Part shown: piece after piece, positions 1-7,211 of the stretch
Numbering within the stretch: position 1 is the stretch's first letter
How the letters are laid out: every line of letters begins with the position of its first letter
NCBI GenBank assembly: GCA_016840945.1
Contig: JAEORJ010000063.1
Location: 1 to 19,908, forward strand
Reading direction: 5' to 3'
DNA length: 19,908 bases
Source: Candidatus Gerdarchaeota archaeon
GTDB lineage: Archaea > Asgardarchaeota > Heimdallarchaeia > JABLTI01
Notes under the pieces: generated by a model
Told to the model about the DNA's origin: nothing
Seen by the model: only the letters and a program-made list of their open reading frames with translations
Databases searched by the model: none
Translations under genes and position numbers: made by a program

Positions 1-443
1 AAAACACATTAGATAAAATTGCTCAAAAATTAGCTATTGATAACTTAGATCAGTTAATACAAGAAGAAGAAGCTAAACGAACTGCTGAACATGTTGAGGT
101 TCAAAAAGATAAACGATTAGAATTTTTAGATCAGATGCAACAAAAAGAGTTAGAACATAAACGTTCTGAAGCATTGAAGGAAATTGAAAGTGAATTACCA
201 AAAATGTTAGAGTATGCAATCGATAAGGAGATAATACACTTTAGTAGTTTAACTAAAAGATTTGAATGTGATGATTTTACCTTTGAATCAGCACTGAACA
301 GATTAATTGAAATTAAAAAAATAAATGCTATCATAAACACTACTGAAAAGACATTTACAGTCTTAAAACCTCATGTTCAATTAACTGAAGAAGCAAAATT
401 AAAATTAAGAGCAATTAGAAGAAATTTTGGAATTGATTGGTAA
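1..443 (+). CDS. coiled-coil / winged-helix protein, 5' end missing
   Basis: The reading frame is open from the left edge (first complete codon at base 3) to TAA at 441-443, so the gene begins outside the window and about 146 residues are visible. The ATG at 135 lies inside a continuous charged helix and is not a convincing start. The visible N-terminal half is rich in Glu, Lys, Gln and Arg, as in a coiled coil. The C-terminal part, from about ALNRLIEIKKI onward, has two helices followed by a short beta hairpin, as in a winged helix or the end of a PCI domain. I do not recognise the family. A role in a protein or nucleic-acid assembly is only a guess. The gene converges on the minus-strand gene ending at 452, with 8 bases between the stops. 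Confidence 0.75.
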   Translation, partial: NTLDKIAQKLAIDNLDQLIQEEEAKRTAEHVEVQKDKRLEFLDQMQQKELEHKRSEALKEIESELPKMLEYAIDKEIIHFSSLTKRFECDDFTFESALNRLIEIKKINAIINTTEKTFTVLKPHVQLTEEAKLKLRAIRRNFGIDW

Positions 444-460
444 TAATACCTCTATTTTTT
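439..460 (+). terminator. weak hairpin plus T tract at a convergent junction
   Basis: A 4-bp stem (GGTA/TACC, loop ATAA) spans the stop codon of the left partial gene and is followed by a T run at 455-460. Four base pairs are too few to be sure; the T run alone could terminate archaeal transcription. Confidence 0.3.
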
Positions 461-1345
461 ACGTTTAGCTATTATCTTTGGTATAGTTAATAATACTACA
501 AAGCCTACTAAACAGATTATTACTTCAAATCCGGGTAAAAATCCTGATATGTATCTATAGGCTGAAAGATCGTAACCAGATTTACGACATATCATTTCCA
601 TATCTTCTGTTATGGTGAAATTTTTATAATTGCCAGTAAAATAAGATGCTGTTCTAAAACCTAATAATATACCAGTTGATTTTTGCCAAACAAATTTCAT
701 AATATGATCAAATTGAATGGCAATGTTTTCTTCTTCATTCTTGAACGTGCCATACATGTATAAATCAAAAGTTGCTTCTGCAACAGTTAATTCTAAATCA
801 GCTCTTAAGAATGAATCATAAGTATTCTCTCGAGGTAATGAATTATGATATTCTAAAGTGGTAAAATTATCAAGTTGTTGCCACAACTCATCAGTAGGAT
901 TTAGGAAGAACCAATGATACATCTTTGGTCCTGAAAGAGTTTTCTCCAAATCAAATCCTTCAGCATCAATTCTTTTACATTCTTCTTCAGGATAATAGAA
1001 ATTTTTGGAAAACTCAAATAGAAATTCATCATTGTTAATGTAATCAATAATACTGTGAGTGGAATTATTAAATTCAAATTCTATTCCCCATGCTTCATCA
1101 ATATCTTCAACTGTTACAGAAAACGAATTTCCTTCTGTAACGCGAATACCATTTAAAATCACTCCATCCGCATATTTTTCTACATCATCAACTTTTATGT
1201 GCCAATAGCCACTGTCAAGTATATAATTTTCCGAATCATCAATTTCTAAAGCAGTACTTGTTTTCTTAAATTGACCAGTAAGTGTGCTAATTAGAATAAA
1301 GGTTAACAATAATAAAGCAATTTTTTGTTTTCGGATGAAATTCAA
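452..1345 (-). CDS. secreted surface protein with C-terminal PGF-type sorting/anchor segment
   Basis: The 297-residue product is predicted to be exported. Residues 1-25 carry basic residues then a hydrophobic stretch (IALLLLTFILIS), a signal peptide or signal anchor. Residues 26-265 are hydrophilic and beta-rich, with several N-x-S/T sequons (N93, N94, N160, N242), and contain WQKSTGILLGF, a beta-strand pattern I associate with archaeal surface proteins. The C terminus has PGFE (271-274), a hydrophobic span to about 290 and a KRKK tail. This tripartite layout resembles PGF-CTERM signals processed by archaeosortase, although a plain C-terminal membrane anchor fits equally well. The family is not recognised. 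It is divergent from the hydrolase gene at 1535, and an AT-rich stretch around 1370-1385 could hold its promoter. Confidence 0.85.
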   Translation of the reverse strand: MNFIRKQKIALLLLTFILISTLTGQFKKTSTALEIDDSENYILDSGYWHIKVDDVEKYADGVILNGIRVTEGNSFSVTVEDIDEAWGIEFEFNNSTHSIIDYINNDEFLFEFSKNFYYPEEECKRIDAEGFDLEKTLSGPKMYHWFFLNPTDELWQQLDNFTTLEYHNSLPRENTYDSFLRADLELTVAEATFDLYMYGTFKNEEENIAIQFDHIMKFVWQKSTGILLGFRTASYFTGNYKNFTITEDMEMICRKSGYDLSAYRYISGFLPGFEVIICLVGFVVLLTIPKIIAKRKK

Positions 1346-1534
1346 TGTAATACACCAAATATGACTTTTTTTTATTTTATATTAATTCAAGTAATACTTT
1401 CAAAATTAAAATATTGCTTTGATTAGGTTAAATCATCATCAAAAAAAGTATTTATTATGCAAATAATTACGAAATTGTTTTGAATTAAATCTACTAATTA
1501 TTCTAATAATATAGACAGTAATTGGTGTTTTGTT

Positions 1535-2800
1535 GTGAAGGAAATTAGTGTAGGTAATGTTATTGGTAAGGAAGGGGAAATTGTTTATGGGTTCTTAGAT
1601 ATTTTAGAACATCCAATAGGAACCGTTGAAAGATTACCTGTTATTATTGCTCAAGGATTAACTGATGGACCAATTCTTTGGCTTACTGGAAATATACATG
1701 GTGATGAGTATACTGGGATTCCTGTTATACATAATGTGATTAATAGTTTAAATCTAAAAGATTTAAATGGAACAATAATTGCTATTCCGAGTTTAAATCC
1801 TGCTGGATCAAGAATTAGAACAAGGTATCCATATTATGACAAGAAAGATCCAAATAGACTCTTCCCAGATGGAAATCCGTTCAAAGAAAAAAGTAAAAGC
1901 GATTTATTAGAAATCAATAAAGTAACAGTTGATGAGACTAAAAATAATGATAATGTAGATTTTTCAGTTGTCTCTGAGAAAGTGGTTAAAATTACAAGTG
2001 ATGAGGAAATAGAAAAGGAAGAAATAGATGATCCAATCGCAAAATATGATGATGAAGAGCTTTATCCTTCAATACAAGAACAAATTTGGAAGAATTTATT
2101 TGAAATAATGAAAGATTCAGCAGACATGTTAATAGATTTGCATAATGCTTTCATAAAATCAATTCCATTTATTTTCCTTGATAGAGTGTTGTACAATCCG
2201 GAAGATAACCAGAAGGGAGTAGAAGAAGCTAAAAAATTATTTGATAAAACATTTCAATTATGCAAAGCATTCGGATTAACTATTATCCGAGAAACTATCC
2301 CTAAAAAATACATCCAACGAAAATTACATCGCTCAACATCTGGAGCTGCCTTAAATTATCTTAGAATACCATCATTTACAATTGAATTAGGGATGTATTT
2401 AGATGTTGAAGAAGAAGTTGTTAAGGCAGCTACAAAAGGCATATTTAATATTTTGAAAGTGTCTGGTATGTTACCCGGTGAACTTGAGAAAATAACTGAA
2501 GTACGAGTTGTAGCTGAGAATGAGGAAGTAAGACATATCGGTCATCCCAGAGCCAAGCATCCAGCAATAATTGATTTATTAGTTAAGAAAGGTGATTTTG
2601 TAAAGAAAGGTGATTTAATAGCTATTGCTCGAGATATTTTTGGTAGACCTTTAGCAGAAGATTCAGAAATTCGTTCAGAAGTTGATGGTTACATTTTCAT
2701 GATAAATGAAGGCATAATTAGATATCCAAATGAAGAAATCTGTTGGATAGCTTCAAAAGATGTTAGACCGATGATTGATATTTGGCCTAAGAAAAAATAA
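1535..2800 (+). CDS. succinylglutamate desuccinylase/aspartoacylase-family zinc hydrolase
   Basis: This 421-residue protein belongs to the M14-like AstE/AspA deacylase family, which hydrolyses N-acyl amino acids or related amides. Zinc ligands are His55 and Glu58 (NIHGDE) and His203 (DLHN). DPNRLFP (105-111) supplies the substrate-binding Asn-Arg, and Glu284 (TIELG) fits the catalytic Glu. Residues 335-415 look like the biotinyl/lipoyl-like beta domain at the C terminus of many members (KKGDFVKKGDLIA). Between NRLFP and DLHN lie about 92 residues, far more than the few tens usual, including an acidic low-complexity stretch at about 115-180. The start is GTG with no clear ribosome site, so the mRNA may be leaderless. 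The substrate cannot be read from the sequence and no urea-cycle or arginine genes are adjacent. Confidence 0.88.
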   Translation: MKEISVGNVIGKEGEIVYGFLDILEHPIGTVERLPVIIAQGLTDGPILWLTGNIHGDEYTGIPVIHNVINSLNLKDLNGTIIAIPSLNPAGSRIRTRYPYYDKKDPNRLFPDGNPFKEKSKSDLLEINKVTVDETKNNDNVDFSVVSEKVVKITSDEEIEKEEIDDPIAKYDDEELYPSIQEQIWKNLFEIMKDSADMLIDLHNAFIKSIPFIFLDRVLYNPEDNQKGVEEAKKLFDKTFQLCKAFGLTIIRETIPKKYIQRKLHRSTSGAALNYLRIPSFTIELGMYLDVEEEVVKAATKGIFNILKVSGMLPGELEKITEVRVVAENEEVRHIGHPRAKHPAIIDLLVKKGDFVKKGDLIAIARDIFGRPLAEDSEIRSEVDGYIFMINEGIIRYPNEEICWIASKDVRPMIDIWPKKK

Positions 2801-2884
2801 AACAAGAATACGATTGACAGTATTTTTTTACTGATATGAATGCTTATATTAAGTTATTACTATAATTAATCCATAAGTTGTTTT

Positions 2885-2888
2885 GGAG
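2885..2888 (+). promoter_or_regulatory. ribosome binding site deciding a TTG start
   Basis: GGAG lies 8 nt before TTG at 2897. This supports TTG as the start, because the next in-frame Met codons come after the signal peptide. Confidence 0.6.
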
Positions 2889-2896
2889 TTATTTCT

Positions 2897-4321
2897 TTGA
2901 GAAAGAATACTGTTATTATTTCAACTCTCATATTTCTATTACTAAACATATTATCTCCTTTTACAATAATTGGTTTAGCGTATAATATTGCTTCTCCAAA
3001 AAATCTAGAATCTAACCAACAAGAGCCTTTCAGCATAATATATCATTCAGCTACAAGTGATAGCAATCATAACCTCTATTTAGTTTATCATAAACAGACT
3101 CAAAGTTTCAATGTAATTGAATTTATGACTGCTAACAGTTATTATGTTTGGAATACTACTGCTCAACAAATATTAGCTGAGAGAATTGGTCTTGACAGCA
3201 TTGGGAAACCAACTATTACTGTTGCAGCTAATCAATTATACATAGTTGTTGCTTTTGTGAACTCCTCTTTATCAGGATTATTGCTACTAACTAAAAACAC
3301 AACTGATTATCTTTGGAATGATCCTATATTGATTTTTAACACAACTACAGGATCCTTAAAGAACCCTATTTTAACTAGAAATCCAGCTCAAGATGTTCTC
3401 TGGTTAAGTTGGCTTAATGGAACAGAAGGTTCAAACAATGTTTATTATTGCACTTATAATAGAACCTCAACAATATGGACTAAAGCGTTTTATGCCTCAA
3501 ATAATAATACTGAAAATTGTTTAGATCATCATTTTATTGCGGATAACAATGGTATAGCCCATCTAGTATTCTCTGAAGGACCAGAGAATTATGAGAAAAT
3601 CTACTATCGAAAGATCTATCAGAATGGTACATTGGAAAACGTAGAAGAAGTTACTAATGGAGCAAATAGCTGCAGATATCCATATATTACAAAAGACACA
3701 AGCAATATCCTAAATGTTTTCTGGAATAATCTTACAGTTGTTGACCCTGGTTTTGAATATGGCACCAAGAATATTTATACTCGTTCTAAAGCTACTATAG
3801 GTCCTTGGAGTGAAATGATTGAAGTGGCTCCATACATCCCCCCTGAACGACCATCAACAGGAGAATCTGATGCTATGAAATTCGCTGCAGTCTTTGATAA
3901 GCAAAATGTATTGTGGTTAGCTTATGAAATAAGGGAACAATATGCTTATCATATGGGTGTGGATATAAGGTCTCGTTTGGGGAGTAATTGGTTAGCAAGT
4001 GAAAAATTAGCACTTGTAAATAATGCTGCCAGGGATCCTATGTTGATACCAGATTTAGCTGGCAATCTTCATTGTTTTTGGCTTGATATCAGATTTGGTA
4101 CATATGAAATTTATTATAGAACGAAATTCTCAAGTGGCGTATGGACAGAAGAAAAACCATTAACAGCGGTGATAGCTGATTCATCTGGTTTATGGAAATT
4201 CATTCTTGGTTTCCTTGTTGCAATTGTAGTTATTGCTTCACCGCTTTTAATTGCGAGATATATTCAACGTCGCAGACAAACGAAATTCTTAAAAGAAAAA
4301 ATTAAGGACTTACAGAGGTAG
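2897..4321 (+). CDS. membrane-anchored extracellular seven-bladed beta-propeller protein
   Basis: The product is 474 residues. Residues 1-29 form a signal peptide or signal anchor. A C-terminal helix at about 431-455 is followed by a basic tail (RYIQRRR), so the body should sit outside the cell. Seven copies of a pattern like (D/N)xxNxLxxx(W/F/Y) begin near residues 57, 112, 165, 217, 269, 335 and 388, a period of about 52-55 except one 66-residue step. Each is usually preceded by a W-containing strand (W85, W140, W194, W304, W365, W416). This matches a seven-bladed propeller of the sialidase/BNR-like kind. No catalytic set is evident, so binding of glycans or proteins is more likely than hydrolysis. 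The start is TTG. The last 12 bases overlap the convergent gene ending at 4310. Confidence 0.87.
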   Translation: MRKNTVIISTLIFLLLNILSPFTIIGLAYNIASPKNLESNQQEPFSIIYHSATSDSNHNLYLVYHKQTQSFNVIEFMTANSYYVWNTTAQQILAERIGLDSIGKPTITVAANQLYIVVAFVNSSLSGLLLLTKNTTDYLWNDPILIFNTTTGSLKNPILTRNPAQDVLWLSWLNGTEGSNNVYYCTYNRTSTIWTKAFYASNNNTENCLDHHFIADNNGIAHLVFSEGPENYEKIYYRKIYQNGTLENVEEVTNGANSCRYPYITKDTSNILNVFWNNLTVVDPGFEYGTKNIYTRSKATIGPWSEMIEVAPYIPPERPSTGESDAMKFAAVFDKQNVLWLAYEIREQYAYHMGVDIRSRLGSNWLASEKLALVNNAARDPMLIPDLAGNLHCFWLDIRFGTYEIYYRTKFSSGVWTEEKPLTAVIADSSGLWKFILGFLVAIVVIASPLLIARYIQRRRQTKFLKEKIKDLQR

Positions 4322-4339
4322 TCCTTCTCTTAGTTTTTT
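4304..4339. terminator. bidirectional hairpin/T-tract terminator at overlapping gene ends
   Basis: A perfect 7-bp stem (AAGGACT 4304-4310, AGTCCTT 4320-4326) has a 9-nt loop and covers both stop codons of the convergent genes. A T tract follows on the plus strand (4334-4339), and a T-rich run follows on the minus strand (complement of about 4294-4303). Confidence 0.55.
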
Positions 4340-4846
4340 ACCAATATCCTCTTCAGGAAGATTGATTTTCTGTATTAATTCTAAATAGACATCATCAACA
4401 AATTTGATACCTCTAAGCGAACCTCTTCTTTTTCTTTTACCATTTTTATCAATACTAAATAGTACTATTGTACCAAAATTGAAAGCAGTGCTTGTGATAG
4501 GCATCCTTCTAATTTTTAAATCATTAATATCTTTAAATTCAATTTGCCTTTTCTTGCTAGGACGGTAAACATTCCAGAATTGAATATACTCCAAATCTAT
4601 CCAGTATTTTTGAGAATTTGTTATGATAAAAACCACTGCAAAAGAGAGGAATGACACTATAGCAAAAACAGACCACAGTATTTTATTATAAAGCTCTTTA
4701 TTTGGATTGGTTTCAAATATAGGAACAATCATAAGATAAGCAATCACAAATAAGATGAGATAGATTACAAGTGTAATTATCAACCATTGGGCTATATAAG
4801 CATATGATGCTGTTAAAGAATATCTTGAAGCTGGTTTTTTACTCAT
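4310..4846 (-). CDS. two-helix membrane protein with PH-like domain
   Basis: This 178-residue protein has transmembrane helices at about 18-43 and 55-77, then a soluble domain at 80-161. The domain shows IEFKDINDLKI, GTIVLFS and LRGIKFVDDVYLELI. This order (strand, Phe/Ile-x-x-I, GTI-strand, glycine turn, D-x-v amphipathic helix) matches bacterial PH-like domains (the bPH2/YdbS type), in which two helices precede a PH fold. The role is unknown; such proteins are often put down to membrane or envelope upkeep. It resembles in layout the protein at 12153-12818. It overlaps the convergent propeller gene by 12 bases. A TATA-like box lies about 35-45 bases upstream. Confidence 0.83.
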   Translation of the reverse strand: MSKKPASRYSLTASYAYIAQWLIITLVIYLILFVIAYLMIVPIFETNPNKELYNKILWSVFAIVSFLSFAVVFIITNSQKYWIDLEYIQFWNVYRPSKKRQIEFKDINDLKIRRMPITSTAFNFGTIVLFSIDKNGKRKRRGSLRGIKFVDDVYLELIQKINLPEEDIGKKLREGLPL

Positions 4847-4877
4847 CTGTGTTAACCTTTTCTTGATTTATGTAATA

Positions 4878-4890
4878 GTAATTATATATC
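4878..4890 (-). promoter_or_regulatory. TATA-like promoter element
   Basis: On the minus strand this reads GATATATAATTA. It lies about 35-40 nt before the ATG at 4846, so transcription would begin roughly 10-15 nt before the start codon. The call rests on position and sequence only, in a generally AT-rich gap. Confidence 0.35.
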
Positions 4891-4933
4891 TTTGTAAATT
4901 CAAATATAATTCTTCGTATAACTATTTAGCAGT

Positions 4934-4948
4934 AAAAAAAAGGAAAAG
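4934..4948 (-). terminator. T-tract terminator
   Basis: Just after the stop of the acidic-tail membrane protein the minus strand carries a pyrimidine run ending in eight Ts, typical of archaeal termination. No strong hairpin was seen. Confidence 0.45.
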
Positions 4949-4955
4949 GGTAGAA

Positions 4956-5762
4956 TTAAAGTTCCTCTTCATCCTTCTCTTCATCTAATTTCTCTTCTTC
5001 TTTTAAAAGTAATTCTTCAGCATCATCAACTTCCTCATCTAAAATAGATTCATCTTCAAGAGTATCGTCCAAAGAATAATTTTCCTCGTCAACCACATCC
5101 TCTAAAACAGCTAATGGTTCTTCATCTTCTGATATTGTTGGTGATGTATCTAATTCTTCTTCAATATCTTCCTCATCTACTTCATCAGAGACGTCATCTA
5201 TAACTTCATCAGCAATTTCTTCAGCAATATCTTCAACAGATTCTTCATCTAGTGGTTCATCAGATGCTTCTTCAATTGCTTCTTCTAAAGCTTCCTCTAC
5301 AGCTTCTTCTAGTTCATCTTCAATTATTTCTTCCTCTTCTTCCTCAGTTAATAGGTCTTGAACTGTTTTTACTTCTTCCTCTACTTCTGTTTCCTTAATT
5401 TCTTCTACTACCTCTATTTCTTCCTTAACAACTTGAACAGGTGCTTTCTTCTCTTTTTGTGTTTTAGATAATCTAACAATTGTTACAATAATAAGTGAAA
5501 ATAATCCAATTACAGCCAGGCTGGCACCAGTAAGAAACATAACTGAAAAAAGAATTGGTATATCCATCCAGTTAGTTATATCTTGAAAATAAATGATTAA
5601 AGTTGGAGCTATTATTAATAAAAGCCCTAAAACTGTAAAAGCATAAGCAGTAGCTACTAAATGAGATCTCCTTCTCTCTTTTTTTGGTAATTCTTCTTGA
5701 GCTGTCATAACCATCACAATATCATTATCAGAATTAAATTTTTTGTAATGTATATATTCCAT
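4956..5762 (-). CDS. two-helix membrane protein with long acidic tail
   Basis: Of 268 residues, helices lie at about 36-58 and 69-97, just after a basic patch (KKERRRS, 27-33) that should stay in the cytoplasm. From about 111 to the end the chain is dominated by Glu and Asp, with heptad-like runs such as EEAVEEALEEAIEEA, so it is probably a disordered or helical cytoplasmic tail. No known domain was found. A function as a scaffold, a cation-binding tail or a binder of basic proteins is speculative. The start is uncertain: ATG at 5762 gives the full length, but ATG codons at residues 17 and 19 would begin closer to the basic patch, and no ribosome site singles out any of them. It is divergent from the OsmC gene. 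Confidence 0.82.
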   Translation of the reverse strand: MEYIHYKKFNSDNDIVMVMTAQEELPKKERRRSHLVATAYAFTVLGLLLIIAPTLIIYFQDITNWMDIPILFSVMFLTGASLAVIGLFSLIIVTIVRLSKTQKEKKAPVQVVKEEIEVVEEIKETEVEEEVKTVQDLLTEEEEEEIIEDELEEAVEEALEEAIEEASDEPLDEESVEDIAEEIADEVIDDVSDEVDEEDIEEELDTSPTISEDEEPLAVLEDVVDEENYSLDDTLEDESILDEEVDDAEELLLKEEEKLDEEKDEEEL

Positions 5763-5842
5763 TAAAAAACGCTAAAAGTTAATTAACAATCTTTTCACAT
5801 TAAAGCAATTTTTTATCAACTATTGAAAAAAATTTGGCGATT

Positions 5843-5855
5843 ATCTATATATTTA
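5843..5855 (+). promoter_or_regulatory. TATA-like promoter element upstream of OsmC gene
   Basis: The string ATCTATATATTTA lies about 50-60 nt before TTG 5904 and 75-85 nt before the AGGAGG-linked ACG. A transcript beginning about 25 nt downstream (near 5880) would include the AGGAGG. The TATATA core is palindromic and could also serve the divergent gene. Confidence 0.35.
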
Positions 5856-5903
5856 CAAAAGTTAATATAACCTAACATACGCTGAGTTTGCCGATTAATC
5901 AAT

Positions 5904-6335
5904 TTGATAGTTAGGAGGTTAACTTATACGAAATCCACATATAGACTCGTTAAAAATTACCAAGCAGTAGTAGATAATGGCAGAAATCATGCCACAATTA
6001 TAGACCTTGCTCCTACAAGTGAGGGTGAAGATACTGGTCCAACAGCTCTTGAATTATGTGTTATGAGCTATTCGGGTTGTATTGGTACTATCTTTGCAAA
6101 AATAGCTAGAAAAATGCGATTAAATATTGAGCGATTAGAAGTTGACATGGATGCAGATAAAGGAGATGATGATCCAACAATTAGCAAAATAAAAGCTACT
6201 GTCTATATAAAATCCCCCGATCCAATTGAAAAACTTGAAAAATGTTTGGATCTTACAATGACAACATGTCCTGTAGGTGTTTTATTTGATCGAGCTCATA
6301 TTGCTAAAGAGGTTATAATTAAAAAAATCGACTAA
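5904..6335 (+). CDS. OsmC/Ohr-family protein
   Basis: The 143-residue protein is of normal length for OsmC/Ohr, the family of thiol peroxidases that reduce organic hydroperoxides. It has the usual GPTALELCVMSYSGC segment with Cys59 on the central helix, and Cys122 in TTCPVG, matching the catalytic Cys pair. Cys52 and Cys114 are extra. Some family members have other roles, so a peroxidase role is likely but not proven. The start is doubtful. TTG at 5904 gives the longest form and has no ribosome site before it, while a perfect AGGAGGT (5913-5919) sits inside that N terminus, 8 nt before an in-frame ACG at 5928. No ATG or GTG lies nearby. It probably stands alone, closed by a hairpin terminator. 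Confidence 0.88.
   Translation: MIVRRLTYTKSTYRLVKNYQAVVDNGRNHATIIDLAPTSEGEDTGPTALELCVMSYSGCIGTIFAKIARKMRLNIERLEVDMDADKGDDDPTISKIKATVYIKSPDPIEKLEKCLDLTMTTCPVGVLFDRAHIAKEVIIKKID
5913..5919 (+). promoter_or_regulatory. strong AGGAGGT ribosome site inside the predicted OsmC N terminus
   Basis: This is a perfect anti-Shine-Dalgarno match, and no ATG, GTG or TTG follows at the right distance in frame. The in-frame codon at the expected spacing is ACG (5928-5930). Confidence 0.5.
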
Positions 6336-6350
6336 TTAACCTCTTTTTTT
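6308..6350 (+). terminator. hairpin/T-tract terminator overlapping the OsmC stop
   Basis: AGAGGTT (6308-6314) pairs with AACCTCT (6338-6344). The stem extends by AATT on both sides past a small bulge, about 11 pairs in all, and runs into a T tract at 6344-6350. The left arm lies in the last codons of the OsmC gene. Confidence 0.6.
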
Positions 6351-6504
6351 ATCTATTTAAATCATTTTTTGTCGCCATCAATCATTTTTGGTTATAAAAA
6401 TATCAACTTTTTTTGTGCAAAAATTGTGTTATTGTAAAACATTTTTATTAGAGAAATATTAAATAATTGTAGGACTAAATCATAATAGATTTGGTGTATA
6501 CACT

Positions 6505-7062
6505 ATGTCATTCGGCAGTATATTACTCGGTGCCTTAATTGGCGGAGTCATAAGCGGTGGTGGTATTATAGGTATCACTTTCCTTACTTCTGTCCCAGCA
6601 ATCCTTTGGTGGCATATGCTACTAATAGCAGTTGGTGGTACGATTATTGGTGGGTTCATCGGTGGACTCATAGCAAGAGGAGCAGGTGCTGGCGCTTTAG
6701 CTGGTTTGCTCTCAGGTCTAATCGTTTTTCTCGCGGTTTTCATATTTACTTGGCGTTATTATCAAGCTCAACTACTTTCCTTCTTAGCGTCAGCGTCGGA
6801 TTTGAATGAATTAGTAACCAATTTCTTGACCATGCTTGGAATGGAAGGAACAGAAATAGGAACAATGATTTCTACATGGATAACCACAAATGCACCATCT
6901 TTAGCTGAAATTGAAGCTTTTGCTACAAGCAAATTTATTTATCTCGCTTTAATTCTTGGTGCAGTTTTTGGAGGTATAGCATCAGCTGTAAACCTTATTG
7001 CAGGTTTAATCGGTGGAGCTATCACCAAGAAGAAACAAGAAAGTTATGACTCATATTATTAA
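6505..7062 (+). CDS. glycine-rich four-helix membrane protein, unknown function
   Basis: The 185-residue protein has hydrophobic helices at about 4-28, 38-58, 61-84 and 144-172. They are rich in small residues (GGVISGGGIIG, GGTIIGGFIGG, AGAGALAGLLSG), and G-x-x-x-G spacing allows tight helix packing. A polar stretch at 85-143 contains amphipathic segments and should be outside or at the membrane face. The tail (KKKQES) is basic, so it is probably cytoplasmic. The small-residue pattern is reminiscent of archaeal DUF5518-like membrane proteins, but I cannot assign it. The unusually GC-rich stretch here produces long open frames on the other strand, which I regard as shadows. Confidence 0.8.
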   Translation: MSFGSILLGALIGGVISGGGIIGITFLTSVPAILWWHMLLIAVGGTIIGGFIGGLIARGAGAGALAGLLSGLIVFLAVFIFTWRYYQAQLLSFLASASDLNELVTNFLTMLGMEGTEIGTMISTWITTNAPSLAEIEAFATSKFIYLALILGAVFGGIASAVNLIAGLIGGAITKKKQESYDSYY

Positions 7063-7074
7063 ACTTTAAGGATA

Positions 7075-7121
7075 CCGTATGCTTACGCATCACGGCAAAC
7101 CTTTCCTTTTTTTTCTTTTTT
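7075..7121 (+). terminator. hairpin/T-tract terminator
   Basis: CCGTATGC (7075-7082) pairs with GCATcACGG (7087-7095, one bulged base) around a TTAC loop. A T-rich tract follows at 7101-7121. It begins 12 nt after the membrane-protein stop. Confidence 0.65.
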
Positions 7122-7167
7122 AATCTAAAATCATGCAATTATTAAACTTGTAAAGCAAAATGATTAA

Positions 7168-7208
7168 AACCACTTAAAATTATAGCTGTTAGTAGTAAAT
7201 AAGTGGTT
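7168..7208. repeat. 9-bp inverted repeat around the dehydrogenase promoter
   Basis: AACCACTTA (7168-7176) and TAAGTGGTT (7200-7208) are perfect inverse copies 23 nt apart. A TATA-like TTAAAATTATAG lies between them, and the second copy is directly before the likely ATG at 7212. This is the layout of an operator or an RNA hairpin at the start site. Confidence 0.45.
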
Positions 7209-7211
7209 ATT

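Noticed and set aside
135..443. Separate 102-residue gene starting at 135
   Set aside because: The frame is open to the left edge with the same charged composition, so it is the end of a longer gene.
6480..6743. Pro/Ala-rich open frame on the minus strand
   Set aside because: It is the reverse of glycine-rich membrane helices of the plus-strand gene, with no ribosome site and no recognisable protein pattern.
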